64,000 bases of DNA from assembly GCF_020882245.1 (NCBI RefSeq), contig NW_026869996.1, forward strand, positions 8,296,969 through 8,360,968. Direction: 5' to 3'. Below are positions 32,981 through 41,879 of this stretch, in pieces. The DNA comes from Rhopalosiphum padi. Lineage: Eukaryota; Arthropoda; Insecta; Hemiptera; Aphididae. Position 1 is the first letter of the stretch; every line of letters starts with the position of its first letter. The translations under genes were made by a program, and so were the position numbers. The notes beneath the pieces were generated by a model that did no database searches, was not told where the DNA came from, and was given only the letters and a program-made list of their open reading frames with translations.

Positions 32981-35900
32981 TTGCTCGTAATGGCTGACGA
33001 GAAAGAAATTGAGCGTATTTCGCGCCTGCTCGCGCGTGCTAAAGTAAAGCGTACTACCATTATATCGCAGATTCGAGCTATACATGCTATGGCGTTGCGC
33101 GTACAATCGGAGCCTGATCTAGCCTCAGAGTTTGCGTTAAACGCGGCGGATTTAGACGCGCTATGGTTTCAATTTAGGACAGATGACGATTCCGTATTAG
33201 ATCTTTTATCGGCGTCCGATAAGCTCACCGACTATTCACCCGAGCTGACAGCGGAGGTACGCCAACTAATTCACGCGGCTAAAAATATCGCCCAGCGGTT
33301 AATCCCGACAGGTGTCGACGCCGTCGACTTGTCATATCTCCGAAATGGGACATCAAGTGTTCAGAAACCGCGCGAGGATCCGGTTAAGTCACTTTCCCGC
33401 TTACCTGATATACCTCTACCCACGTTCGAGGGTGATTACCGATCGTGGCCCAATTTTCGCGACAGATTTTCCGCGCTTGTCGATACGCGACACAATTTAT
33501 CGAACATCGATAAAATGTATTATTTAATAGGTTGCTTAAAAGGCGCCGCAGCCGATGCTGTTCGAGGCATACCGGTGTCGGCGGACAATTACGAGTTAGT
33601 AATGAACACCTTGTCCGATAAGTTCAATCGACCGCGTTTGGTTGCAACGTCACTCGTCGACAAGCTATTGCAATCGTCGACCATGACACAAGAGTCACTT
33701 AACGACTTGAACGCATTTGTAGGAACGTGTAGTGAATCCATCTCATTGTTAGACGCGCTAAAAATACCAGACGTTGGGTCTTTTATTTTATTTTCTATAG
33801 CGTTTCGATGTCTACCTGTTTCTACCCGCAAGTTATTTGAGGCGAACAGTTCAGTAGATTACCCGTCGATAGGACAATTATTAGCCTTTCTCCGATCCCG
33901 GGTGGCCATTCTCGAAGTCGTGGGCGAATCCCACAAAAATAGTGCGAGTAATGCGCCGTCAAAGTCGACTGGTCAGTTCCGAAAGGGGGGAGATTACTCA
34001 GGGAAGCCTCGGTTGACGTCTTTAGTCACCTCCAAATCTAATAATACGTGTCTATGTTGTGCGGGTTCGCACGCTCTAACATCGTGTTCGCGGTTCAAGA
34101 ATTGGGGCCCCGACGAGCGTGCTCGGTGGACGCGCGATAAAAAATTATGTTTTAATTGTTTTAGTGACGAGCACTGGGCTCCCAAGTGTAATGCTAAATC
34201 AAGTTGTCAGAACTGCACGCGCAAACACCACTCGCTTCTTCATCATAATAAATCGTCCAGTAGAGATCGCGATGTTCGAAACGAGCCACCGGCTGCCGAA
34301 GCGTCGTTATGCGCGTCCGTGCCGCGTCCCCCTCCACACCAGGCGTCGTCTGTAATTTTAGGTACCGCGCTAGTGCATATGCGCGATCGTTCCGGTTCGT
34401 GGCAAACAATGCGCGCATTGATAGATTGCGCGTCGCAAATAAGCGCCGTTACGAGTGCGTGTGCCGATCGATTAGGCCTTAAGCGCTCCCGTTGGACAGC
34501 CCCGATAAGCGGTTTATCCGGAGTTCCTGTAGTAAATGTCCAAGGTCGCGTTGAGTGTAACGTACAGCCGCGGTTTGCGTCCGAACCTGTGCTTTCCATA
34601 AATGCGTGGGTATTGCCCGCCATAACGGGTGATTTGCCTCGAACAACGTTACACTCGAGCGTTAAAGATAGGTACTCTAATCTCGCGCTCGCCGACCCGT
34701 CATTCGATATCACTTCACCTATTGATGTATTATTAGGCGGCGATGTATACGCGTCAATAATGGACGGTCGGAAATTTTCGGTGGACAAAGCGTTACCAAC
34801 GGCGTTTAGTTCGGTCTTTGGTTGGATCTTAATTGGTCCAGTGTCCGACCGAGAGGCTCACCCGTATCAATCGATGCCGGTCGCTATGACTGTTTCCATT
34901 GAAGGGTTAATGGAACGGTTTTGGCAAGTTGAGGAGCCAGAGGCTGCTCCCGCGACGTTTACCGACGAGGGGCGTTGTGAAAAGTTATTTTGTGAACAGA
35001 CTGTACGTTTGCCGTGCGGCCGTTTTTCGGTACCGTTGCCTTTTCGTGCGCCGCCGTCAGCTGATACTTTTAACGGGTCCCGCGAACTCGCGGTGCGACG
35101 TTTTGACGCGCTTGAACGTAAATTGGTTACGAGCCCTCAATTAAAAGCATTATATGTCCAGTTCATGTCGGAATACATTTCGCTAGGTCATATGTCCGTC
35201 GCGACGTCCCCGGGACGTTATTTTATTCCGCATCACGCGGTGTATCGTCCGGCGATCGACGAAAATAAAATACGCGTCGTATTCGACGCTTCCGCGCAGA
35301 GTAGTCGCGGACCGTCATTGAATAATTGCTTGTTTACCGGTCCTAAATTACAACAGGACATAGTCGACATTTTGACAAGATTTCGAGTCCCCAAGTACGT
35401 TTTTACGACCGACATCTGCAAAATGTATAGACAAATATTAATTTTGCCGGAATATCGTCAATTCCAACATATTTTATGGCGACCGTCGCCACACGACGAA
35501 CTTGTAGAATACGAGTTAAATACCGTTACGTACGGCGTTAATTGCGCGCCTTATCTTGCTCTACGCGTGCTACAAACTATCGCATCCGATGATTGCGATA
35601 ATTTCGAGTTTGTGCGTAACGCGCTAACGCGTCAGACCTATGTCGATGACATCTGCGACGGAGCAGATACGATTTCGAACGTATTAAAATTACAGTCCGA
35701 TTTAATCTCTGTTATGCACAAAGCGGGATTAGAGCTGAAAAAGTGGGCGTCAAATACGTCATGCGTTTTAGACGCGGTGCCAGCCACAGATCGTGTGTGT
35801 GCGCCTATGCCGTTCGAATCGGTCGACGGCTACGGTACTAAGGTGCTCGGCTTACAATGGCATCCCGATGGGGACTATTTTTGTTGCGCACTAAGTCTCG

Positions 35901-38203
35901 ATTCTGCAGCACCCGTATGCACCAAACGCGGCATTCTTTCTTTAGTAGCGCGTATATTCGACCCGCTAGGTGTGTTCGCTCCCGCGGTATTTTTAGCTAA
36001 ATCTATTATGCAGCGGACCTGGAAACTTGGCATGACTTGGGATGAGCCCTTACCAAACAAGATTCACGACGAATGGGTCGCGTTCGTCTCCGACTTACCG
36101 TCGTTATTAAATATTAGGGTTCCGCGTTATTTGAAATCGAGCCACGGAGCACCATGCTATTTACTAGGTTTTTGTGACGCCTCGCAACTCGGCTACGCGG
36201 CGGTCGTGTACGTGCGCATGGTTGACGTCGATGTTAACGCGTCCGTATGTTTAATTGGTACGAAAACAAAATTAGCGCCGGTAAAATCATTAACCATTCC
36301 CCGACTAGAATTAAATGCCGCGTTGTTATTGGCTCGATGGTTAAGTCGCGTTCGCGACATTTTGGCCCCGCAATTAAATATTGTCGGCATAAATGCGTGG
36401 TCAGATTCTACGATAGTATTATCATGGTTAGGTGCCCCGCACGAAGCTTTTAAAATTTATGTGTCGAATCGAGTGCACCAAATTCGCACTTTACTGCCGG
36501 ATTGTCGATGGCGGCATGTTGACTCGGTCAATAACCCCGCCGACTGCGCGTCGCGTGGCATAATGCCGGCTGCCCTAGCGCAGCACGAATTGTATTGGCA
36601 CGGTCCACATTTAGCGTATGGCGATCCGTCGGAAGGAGACGATGCTCATTCGCCGTTACCGTTGTGTGACCTGCCCGAACTTCGTCCAGCGTCCTGCGCC
36701 GCCTGTGTTGACGAAATTGAAGTCGAATGGTTTAATCGTTTTTCTAATTACGACCGCATGTTACGAGTAGTAGCGTATATGCGCCGGTTTATTGCCGCCG
36801 GTATTCGTCGAGTACGTCGACAACCGGACCACAATGCGCCCGCATATTTGCAAAAGTCAGAAATAGATAGCGCCGCTCGCATATTAGAGGCTGAGTCCCA
36901 GCGCGTACATTTCGCCGTTCTGTTACGCGAATTGTCGACGGGTAAGCATGTCTCGTCGAAGCCACTTGCCCGTTTAGCGCCCTTTATCGATCCGGTAGGC
37001 GTGATTCGCGTTGGCGGACGACTGCGGCATTCTTTATTAGCTTATGATTGTAAGCATCCGGTTTTGTTAGCTAAGCATTCGCATTACGCTTATTTATTGT
37101 GCCACCGTTGGCACCGGGTGACGTGTCACGCCGGCCCGCGAGTTCTTACTGCGCTTATTTCACGTCGATTTTGGATTGTCTCGCTTCGATCGGTGTTGCA
37201 TCGTGTCATTACTAACTGTTCTATATGTGTAAGGTTTGATGCCAAACGTGTTCAACCGTTAATGGCGGATTTGCCCGACACTCGCGTCCAACAGCGACGA
37301 GCCTTCGACCGTGTCGGCGTCGATTATGCGGGCCCCTTACAAATGCGTGAGACCAGACTGCGCAAATCACGCGTTTTCAAAATTTATATAGCGGTCTTCA
37401 TTTGTTTTATTACGAAAGCTGTCCACCTCGAAGTTGTAACCGATCTGTCGACCGATGCCTTCCTAGCCGCGTTCGATCGCTTTATTGCCCGTCGAGGTCT
37501 ACCGAGCGATGTGTTTTCGGACTGCGGCACTAATTTCGTCGGGGCTGATAAGAAATTACGCGCGCTTATCCACAGCCCGGAAGGCCGGGCCGCTATTGCC
37601 AATTCGCGTGCTATCTGCGAATGGCACTTCAATCCGCCTAGCGCCCCCCACTTCGGAGGCTTATGGGAAGCGGCGGTGCGATCGACGAAACGACTTTTAA
37701 TACGAGTCATAGGGACACATATCTTCACGTACGAAGAGTTTACGACTATATTAGCGCGCGTAGAGGCCGTTCTAAACTCGCGTCCGCTCACGCCCGCCTC
37801 GACGGACCCGCATGACCTCGAGTGTTTGACACCTAGTCATTTTTTAATAGGTCAACCGCTTCTCACCGTACCGCCTAGATCGGGTCCAGAGTCCACCCGT
37901 AGTTTAACCGATCGGTGGAAGTTGATGGATCAGTGCCATCAATCCTTTTGGCGCCGTTGGTCCTCTGAGTATCTGACTACGCTACAGGAGAGGTCCAAAT
38001 GGACCAAGGGTGTCCCCAACGTCAAAGTAGACGATATGGTCGTAGTAGTAGACAACCAAAATCCGCCGTTGATGTGGCGACTCGGCCGTATAGTAGAGTT
38101 GTTTCCCGGTACCGATGGTCATGTCCGTGTCGCTCGAGTATTAACCCGAGCAGGTAGCGTCATACGACCAGTGGTCAAACTCGTGCTGTTACCCACCAAG
38201 TAA
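32981..38203 (+). CDS. BEL/Pao gag-pol polyprotein, 1740 residues, intact
   Basis: One uninterrupted frame; the better start may be the in-frame MADEKE at 32990. In order: gag with PLPTFEGDYRSWPNFRDRF (about residue 145); zinc knuckles of the C-x2-C type (about 357-420); aspartic protease region (ALIDCASQISAVTSA, about 476, with Asp-Cys-Ala instead of Asp-Ser/Thr-Gly); reverse transcriptase with FDASAQSSRGPSLNN (about 767) and YVDD (about 887); RNase H with GFCDASQLGYAA (about 1063); integrase with an HHCC finger (about 1375), VDYAGP (about 1445), DCGTNF (about 1513) and FGGLWEAAV (about 1557); and a C-terminal DUF5641-like domain. It would make the particle and copy RNA into integrated DNA. 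All key domains are present and no stop was found, so it may be active. Confidence 0.97.
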   Translation: MLVMADEKEIERISRLLARAKVKRTTIISQIRAIHAMALRVQSEPDLASEFALNAADLDALWFQFRTDDDSVLDLLSASDKLTDYSPELTAEVRQLIHAAKNIAQRLIPTGVDAVDLSYLRNGTSSVQKPREDPVKSLSRLPDIPLPTFEGDYRSWPNFRDRFSALVDTRHNLSNIDKMYYLIGCLKGAAADAVRGIPVSADNYELVMNTLSDKFNRPRLVATSLVDKLLQSSTMTQESLNDLNAFVGTCSESISLLDALKIPDVGSFILFSIAFRCLPVSTRKLFEANSSVDYPSIGQLLAFLRSRVAILEVVGESHKNSASNAPSKSTGQFRKGGDYSGKPRLTSLVTSKSNNTCLCCAGSHALTSCSRFKNWGPDERARWTRDKKLCFNCFSDEHWAPKCNAKSSCQNCTRKHHSLLHHNKSSSRDRDVRNEPPAAEASLCASVPRPPPHQASSVILGTALVHMRDRSGSWQTMRALIDCASQISAVTSACADRLGLKRSRWTAPISGLSGVPVVNVQGRVECNVQPRFASEPVLSINAWVLPAITGDLPRTTLHSSVKDRYSNLALADPSFDITSPIDVLLGGDVYASIMDGRKFSVDKALPTAFSSVFGWILIGPVSDREAHPYQSMPVAMTVSIEGLMERFWQVEEPEAAPATFTDEGRCEKLFCEQTVRLPCGRFSVPLPFRAPPSADTFNGSRELAVRRFDALERKLVTSPQLKALYVQFMSEYISLGHMSVATSPGRYFIPHHAVYRPAIDENKIRVVFDASAQSSRGPSLNNCLFTGPKLQQDIVDILTRFRVPKYVFTTDICKMYRQILILPEYRQFQHILWRPSPHDELVEYELNTVTYGVNCAPYLALRVLQTIASDDCDNFEFVRNALTRQTYVDDICDGADTISNVLKLQSDLISVMHKAGLELKKWASNTSCVLDAVPATDRVCAPMPFESVDGYGTKVLGLQWHPDGDYFCCALSLDSAAPVCTKRGILSLVARIFDPLGVFAPAVFLAKSIMQRTWKLGMTWDEPLPNKIHDEWVAFVSDLPSLLNIRVPRYLKSSHGAPCYLLGFCDASQLGYAAVVYVRMVDVDVNASVCLIGTKTKLAPVKSLTIPRLELNAALLLARWLSRVRDILAPQLNIVGINAWSDSTIVLSWLGAPHEAFKIYVSNRVHQIRTLLPDCRWRHVDSVNNPADCASRGIMPAALAQHELYWHGPHLAYGDPSEGDDAHSPLPLCDLPELRPASCAACVDEIEVEWFNRFSNYDRMLRVVAYMRRFIAAGIRRVRRQPDHNAPAYLQKSEIDSAARILEAESQRVHFAVLLRELSTGKHVSSKPLARLAPFIDPVGVIRVGGRLRHSLLAYDCKHPVLLAKHSHYAYLLCHRWHRVTCHAGPRVLTALISRRFWIVSLRSVLHRVITNCSICVRFDAKRVQPLMADLPDTRVQQRRAFDRVGVDYAGPLQMRETRLRKSRVFKIYIAVFICFITKAVHLEVVTDLSTDAFLAAFDRFIARRGLPSDVFSDCGTNFVGADKKLRALIHSPEGRAAIANSRAICEWHFNPPSAPHFGGLWEAAVRSTKRLLIRVIGTHIFTYEEFTTILARVEAVLNSRPLTPASTDPHDLECLTPSHFLIGQPLLTVPPRSGPESTRSLTDRWKLMDQCHQSFWRRWSSEYLTTLQERSKWTKGVPNVKVDDMVVVVDNQNPPLMWRLGRIVELFPGTDGHVRVARVLTRAGSVIRPVVKLVLLPTK

Positions 38204-38716
38204 TGTTCGTTTTGTCGCGTAGAGTACAGGTTGGGGCTTGGTGGGTACCATGCGTGCCGACATTCCAGCACATTGCTTCGGCCCGACCGTTTAATTTTTT
38301 ATGCTATGCGCGATTACCAAAGATGTTGTCAATCGCTTAGTGTTGGGCGGGTGCTCAATGACCCATTGGTCAATATATAAAAAAAAAAAAAAAAAGCCAT
38401 TTTGTTTTTTTTTTTCATTATTATTAATTATTTTTATTTATATTATATTTTGTATTCTTTCCTATTCATTATATAGATATGTACACATATTGTTACTTTA
38501 ATATTTTGTTTTATATTTCATAGTATATGTATTTTCTCTTTGTTTTATGTTCATTATTATAAACTATATGTTCACCTTATGTGATGAAGTTTTTTTATCA
38601 ACTATAACCGCCGTCACGAAGATCGGATTCCATATTGAGGCGTACACCACGGTTCCTGCATTCTCGGCTACTGTTATTCCACGATATGTGAGGCAAGGCC
38701 TCCCATAGGGGGAGGA
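38204..38716. other. BEL/Pao 3' untranslated region
   Basis: About 500 bp with an A-run near 38380 and a T-rich middle. No envelope or other frame. It ends in a purine tract before the 3' LTR. Confidence 0.8.
38706..38716 (+). promoter_or_regulatory. Polypurine tract
   Basis: AGGGGGAGGA directly before the TG of the 3' LTR, the expected start site for plus-strand DNA synthesis. Confidence 0.85.
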
Positions 38717-39545
38717 TGTTCGAGCTTGAGCCTTTCCGCGCCTGGTGCAGACGGTGTGTCCGTTTGACACGTGTGTTTGTCGTCCCGCGGACGTCCGACG
38801 CAGAGGTGCGCTTGCGCGAACTTTTAGCGACCGGCTTCGCTGGCCACCGGTTGTCCGGGGCCCGGCCGTCGCTGTCTTTTACCAACGGTCGGATCGTTCC
38901 GTTCCGTGCCGGCTTGTGCCCGTTTTTTTGTTCGTGTGCGCCGAACACGAAATCTCGGTTGAGCCTGACGCACCGCTGCGTCCGCTCGCCGCCTCGTGCC
39001 GGGTTGTGCGGCCAAAACCGCGTGTGCGGTCAACGCGTTGTCCGTGAATATTATTCGCGCCGGCTTTTGTGTCCGATTTGTTATACGGTGATACAAAACC
39101 ATGTGCCTTTTTCTTATTATTATTATCCGCAAGTTTGCGTCGTAAAGTTACGGTCGTCGACTTATTTGATTATTGCTTCAGCTCTACACGGTGTACGTGT
39201 GTGCACGGTTGGTTGTCCAGTGACACCAAAAAGGAAAAACCACGTTTAGACCAGTGAAGATTGCCAGCTTGGATCGTGGGATCGCGCCGCCACCTGAATC
39301 AGGTCATTTATTGTAAAATTCATTTTTTTGATGTTATTTATTATTATTATTTATATGCTATTATTGTAATTATTTTGGGGCCCCGTGTTGACCTAATATT
39401 ATATTTATTTGTGTCAATTTACGACATTGTTATATTCTTGTTATATTTATACATATACCGGGTCACCTTCTTCGTTTCTAACACATTGCGAGTCGTGTCC
39501 GATAACCGCGAATTACCAAAAGTAGGATCGGACACGGCGTCAACA
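38717..39545 (+). repeat. 3' LTR of the BEL/Pao element
   Basis: Same 829 bp as the 5' LTR, starting TGTTCGAGC and ending GTCAACA, followed by the ATCAT duplication. No difference from the 5' LTR was noticed. Confidence 0.97.
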
Positions 39546-39550
39546 ATCAT

Positions 39551-40204
39551 GTTATTTTTAGACACTTTATTATTAATATAGCTTGGATAAAGATAAATAC
39601 AATCCGTATAGGGAAATATTATTTTTAGAACAGCTGAAACGTAATAATTCATATTGAATATACTATTAATATATAATATTGAAATGTGGGAACAAAATAA
39701 TAATAATATTGTAATATAATATAATAATTATAATATTATATTACGACTTAAGAGTGTATTGTCATTGTTCAGTCTTGGCGATACTGTAATCGGTCGCCAC
39801 AAAAGACAGATAAGCACGCTGGACGCGCTGCGTTGATTAAAGGACACATTATTAATTTTAGTCTGCCGACAACTGCGACCGAATACAGTGTCAATCGCCA
39901 AGGTTTCTAAGTGCGACAAGTCAGAACCAATTATAAAAAATATATTTCAAATTGTACGTTTAATAAATAATTCAAAATTTAACCTAGTTTGATTTATATT
40001 TATTTTTCTAAACATAAATAATAATATTAAAAACCGTTCAAATTACCGTGCGTTCGATTGTGCAACAAATTACAATTGCCGTACGACCCGAACAGTCATT
40101 AATGTGTTTGTATTTGTATACTTGTAATATACATTTATAACCAGCAGATTATTAAATTTAGTATTAATAGTTTCGAATGATTTATTTATATGAATATAAC
40201 GGTA
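39551..40204. other. Right internal part of PIF element 2, with an imperfect inverted repeat
   Basis: AT-rich non-coding sequence of the PIF element. CTTGGCGATACTGTAATCGG near 39775 is mirrored by the reverse complement near 39870-39905 (CCGAATACAGTGTCAATCGC), giving arms of about 35-40 bp around a 70-bp loop. This may be a small MITE; no duplication was identified. Confidence 0.5.
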
Positions 40205-40205
40205 T

Positions 40206-40267
40206 TAGGTATGTAAAAGGCGGCATTTTAAAATCTTCCCCCAGGCGGCATATTCGTTAACCCGGCA
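40206..40267. repeat. 62-bp dispersed repeat, copy 1
   Basis: AGGTATGTAAA, GGCGGCATTTTAAAATC, CCCCCAGGCGGCATATTCG and TTAACCCGGCACTG in order, found again at 41150-41211 with two mismatches. Here it lies in the intron of the MADF gene. No target duplication was seen. Confidence 0.85.
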
Positions 40268-40744
40268 CTGAGTGTATATAGTTACATAATTATTATATAG
40301 TTTATATAATTTACAAATTATATTAATTACATTTTTTACATAGATACCTGTCATGTTTACTTTGGCTGCTATCTCGTGCCATGCTTTTTCTGTCAGGTCT
40401 CTTCTTGAGTATCCAGAAAGATTATAATTATATAAAAGTTCGTGTTTTTCTACCTCCTCGACAAATTTAATGTTTGCCAACTGCTCATTCATTGTGAATG
40501 AATTATCAATTTATCAAAATATAATATTCAGGTATTATATAATAATTATAATAATAAAATAATAATTTTAATACATTCTAAGTAATAAATTAATCATTTA
40601 TTACAATGCAATCACGCAACTGAAACCGAAATTCGACCTGCAAGCACAGTTGCACGCGACCAGTTGGAAACTGATTACAAACCGATTAGGTTTTGGTCGA
40701 CAAGTGTGCGGTTTCCTATTATGCTAGACAAGCAAAATCGCCAA

Positions 40745-40809
40745 ACGGTTGCTCGCGCAACTGATTTGAGATTCTCATTGCAAAACAGTTTTACCGTGTG
40801 CGGAGGGCC
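40745..40809 (-). repeat. Right inverted end of PIF/Harbinger element 2
   Basis: ACAGTTTTACCGTGTGCGG leads to GAGGGCC at 40809, the mirror of the left end. TTA follows at 40810-40812. Confidence 0.93.
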
Positions 40810-41149
40810 TTAGGGTTATTAATAGGTTCACATTTATGTTGTGCGCAAACGAGTCGTCCGTTTCAGATTAATGACGGTATTCGTTGTGCGCAAACGAGTT
40901 GCACCGATTCGGCGACCGACGTTCGCATTTCGCATTTTGCACAGAATAAAATCGCATTTATTTTAATTTATTTGAAATTGTTTAACGATTTGTTGGTAAT
41001 CTTAAATCTATTCTGTATTTTATACCATTCTGTGCTTCTATGATTACTTCAATAGTTCAATAATGCCTGTTACTTGTTCTGCACGTGGCTGCAAAAATCG
41101 TGCTCAAGTAGGCTCTGGTTTACATTTTTTCAGGTAAGCATTTATAAGG

Positions 41150-41211
41150 TATGTAAAGGGCGGCATTTTAAAATCTGCCCCCAGGCGGCATATTCGTTAA
41201 CCCGGCACTGG
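41150..41211. repeat. 62-bp dispersed repeat, copy 2, at a lost splice acceptor
   Basis: Near-identical to 40206-40267. It lies between the THAP exon 1 donor and the coding sequence that resumes at 41211 with DQHKLELW. There is no usable AG at its right edge, so it seems to have replaced the end of the intron. Confidence 0.85.
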
Positions 41212-41705
41212 ATCAACATAAATTAGAATTGTGGGTTAAGGCAGTTGGCCGTAAAGGTTTTATACCCAATAAAAATAGTCGGTTATGTCATGAACATTTC
41301 AAGACTTCAGATTTTTATGAAAATCCTGGTGGAAGCTACAAATTGATATTGAAAAGTGATAGTGTTCCATCAATTTTTCAATTGTCAATTCCTTCAACAT
41401 TAATTCCTACAAAACTGTTTTGTAATGGACTACCACTAAAAAAAAAAGAAAACAGATAATCCTGCGACAGAATTGTGTACTATGAGTGATGAAACATGTG
41501 AGTAATTTAGTACTCATTTTTGAACTGAGTTTTTAAGCATTAATTGTTTGTTACTTATTATTATATAAATATTGTTTAAGTTGAATGAAAACATAATTTA
41601 TTATTCTTATTATCTTAAAGATATAAAAACTGAAGATCTAGTTGTTGAAGAAATAATTGTTGACAATGATTTTGAATTTGAACAAACTATACCACTGTTA
41701 ACAAC

Positions 41706-41879
41706 AGTGGCGTAATTGTGAGGGTGCAAGAGGGAGCACTTGCCCCCCCTGACAATTTTTTGAAAGCTAAAGGTATATATTTTAACCGGGGGGAGGGGTG
41801 TCAGGGTTTTGATAATAATAAATATATTACATTCATTATACATTGCCCCCCCTAGATTTTTTCCCAGTTACGCCATTGG
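41706..41879. mobile_element. hAT-type MITE, 174 bp
   Basis: Starts AGTGGCGTAATTGTG and ends in TTACGCCATTG, with GCCCCCCCT near both ends. It is flanked by a perfect 9-base match GTTAACAAC (41697-41705 and 41880-41888), of which 8 may be the true duplication. Removing it restores an open stretch (IPLLTTTSCYTASCS) in the THAP gene, so it landed in an exon. Confidence 0.92.

Larger units (their letters stand above)
31975..39545 (+). mobile_element. Full-length BEL/Pao LTR retrotransposon, 7571 bp
   Basis: Two 829-bp LTRs (31975-32803 and 38717-39545), a primer-binding-type sequence right after the first, one open gag-pol frame, a purine tract right before the second, and a 5-bp duplication ATCAT (31970-31974, 39546-39550). 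The LTRs appear identical: every open frame in one has the same counterpart in the other, and reading them in parallel I saw no difference. It lies about 100 bp after the PIF transposase stop. Its GC content and codon use are clearly higher than in the surrounding AT-rich DNA. No envelope-like frame follows gag-pol. Confidence 0.97.
26229..40492 (-). pseudogene. MADF-BESS partner protein of PIF element 2, one nonsense codon
   Basis: Exon 1 is 40492-40348 (MNEQLANIKFVEEVEKHELL, first half of an MADF domain, donor CAG/GTATCT). Exon 2 is 27052-26229 (acceptor GATTTTAG), with SECKEK, a TGA at 27032-27030, RNLRTVFTRKMK, a Ser/Pro-rich linker and a BESS motif (MFLLSLIPEVEHFSKDQIKL). The two exons total 969 bases, in frame. 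The TGA stands where element 1 has the conserved Trp (CKERW), so a single TGG-to-TGA change knocked the protein out. Intron 1 now spans about 13 kb because it contains transposase exon 2 and both nested transposons. In this family the MADF/Myb protein helps the transposase reach DNA. Confidence 0.85.
25584..40809 (+). mobile_element. PIF/Harbinger element 2 with piggyBac and BEL/Pao nested inside
   Basis: It starts GGCCTTCCGCACACGG (25584) and on the minus strand from 40809 GGCCCTCCGCACACGG. The inverted ends stay similar for about 60 bp through GTAAAACTGTTTTGCAA and GAATCTCAAATCAGTTGCG. TTA flanks both sides (25581-25583, 40810-40812), the duplication known for this superfamily. Removing the piggyBac (28046-31599) and BEL (31975-39545) insertions leaves about 4.1 kb, a normal size. 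It carries a transposase (+) and an MADF-BESS partner (-) with interlocked exons. Confidence 0.95.
24941..40906 (-). mobile_element. MULE remnant hosting the nested PIF, piggyBac and BEL insertions
   Basis: The left end reads GGGTACGACTCGTTTGCGCA (24941) and the right end, on the minus strand, CGGTGCAACTCGTTTGCGCA (40906), flanked by perfect ATTCGGCG copies (24933-24940 and 40907-40914). The left arm carries about five variants of CTCGTTTGCGCAC (24943-25085) and the right arm two in inverted orientation (about 40838-40905). Own sequence is only about 740 bp (24941-25583 and 40813-40906), holding the transposase tail. An 8-9-bp duplication and a FLYWCH-type MULE tail fit the Mutator-like superfamily. 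The element is a deletion derivative. Confidence 0.75.

Noticed and set aside
33312..37791. Many short frames inside the gag-pol region on both strands
   Set aside because: Shadows of the 1740-codon frame in GC-richer DNA.
32981..39545. Endogenous retrovirus with envelope
   Set aside because: No frame follows gag-pol before the 3' LTR; it is an LTR retrotransposon without envelope.
39741..39915. Possible tRNA or structured RNA in a GC-richer inverted repeat
   Set aside because: No tRNA A or B box pattern or cloverleaf was found; the arms are better explained by a small foldback repeat.
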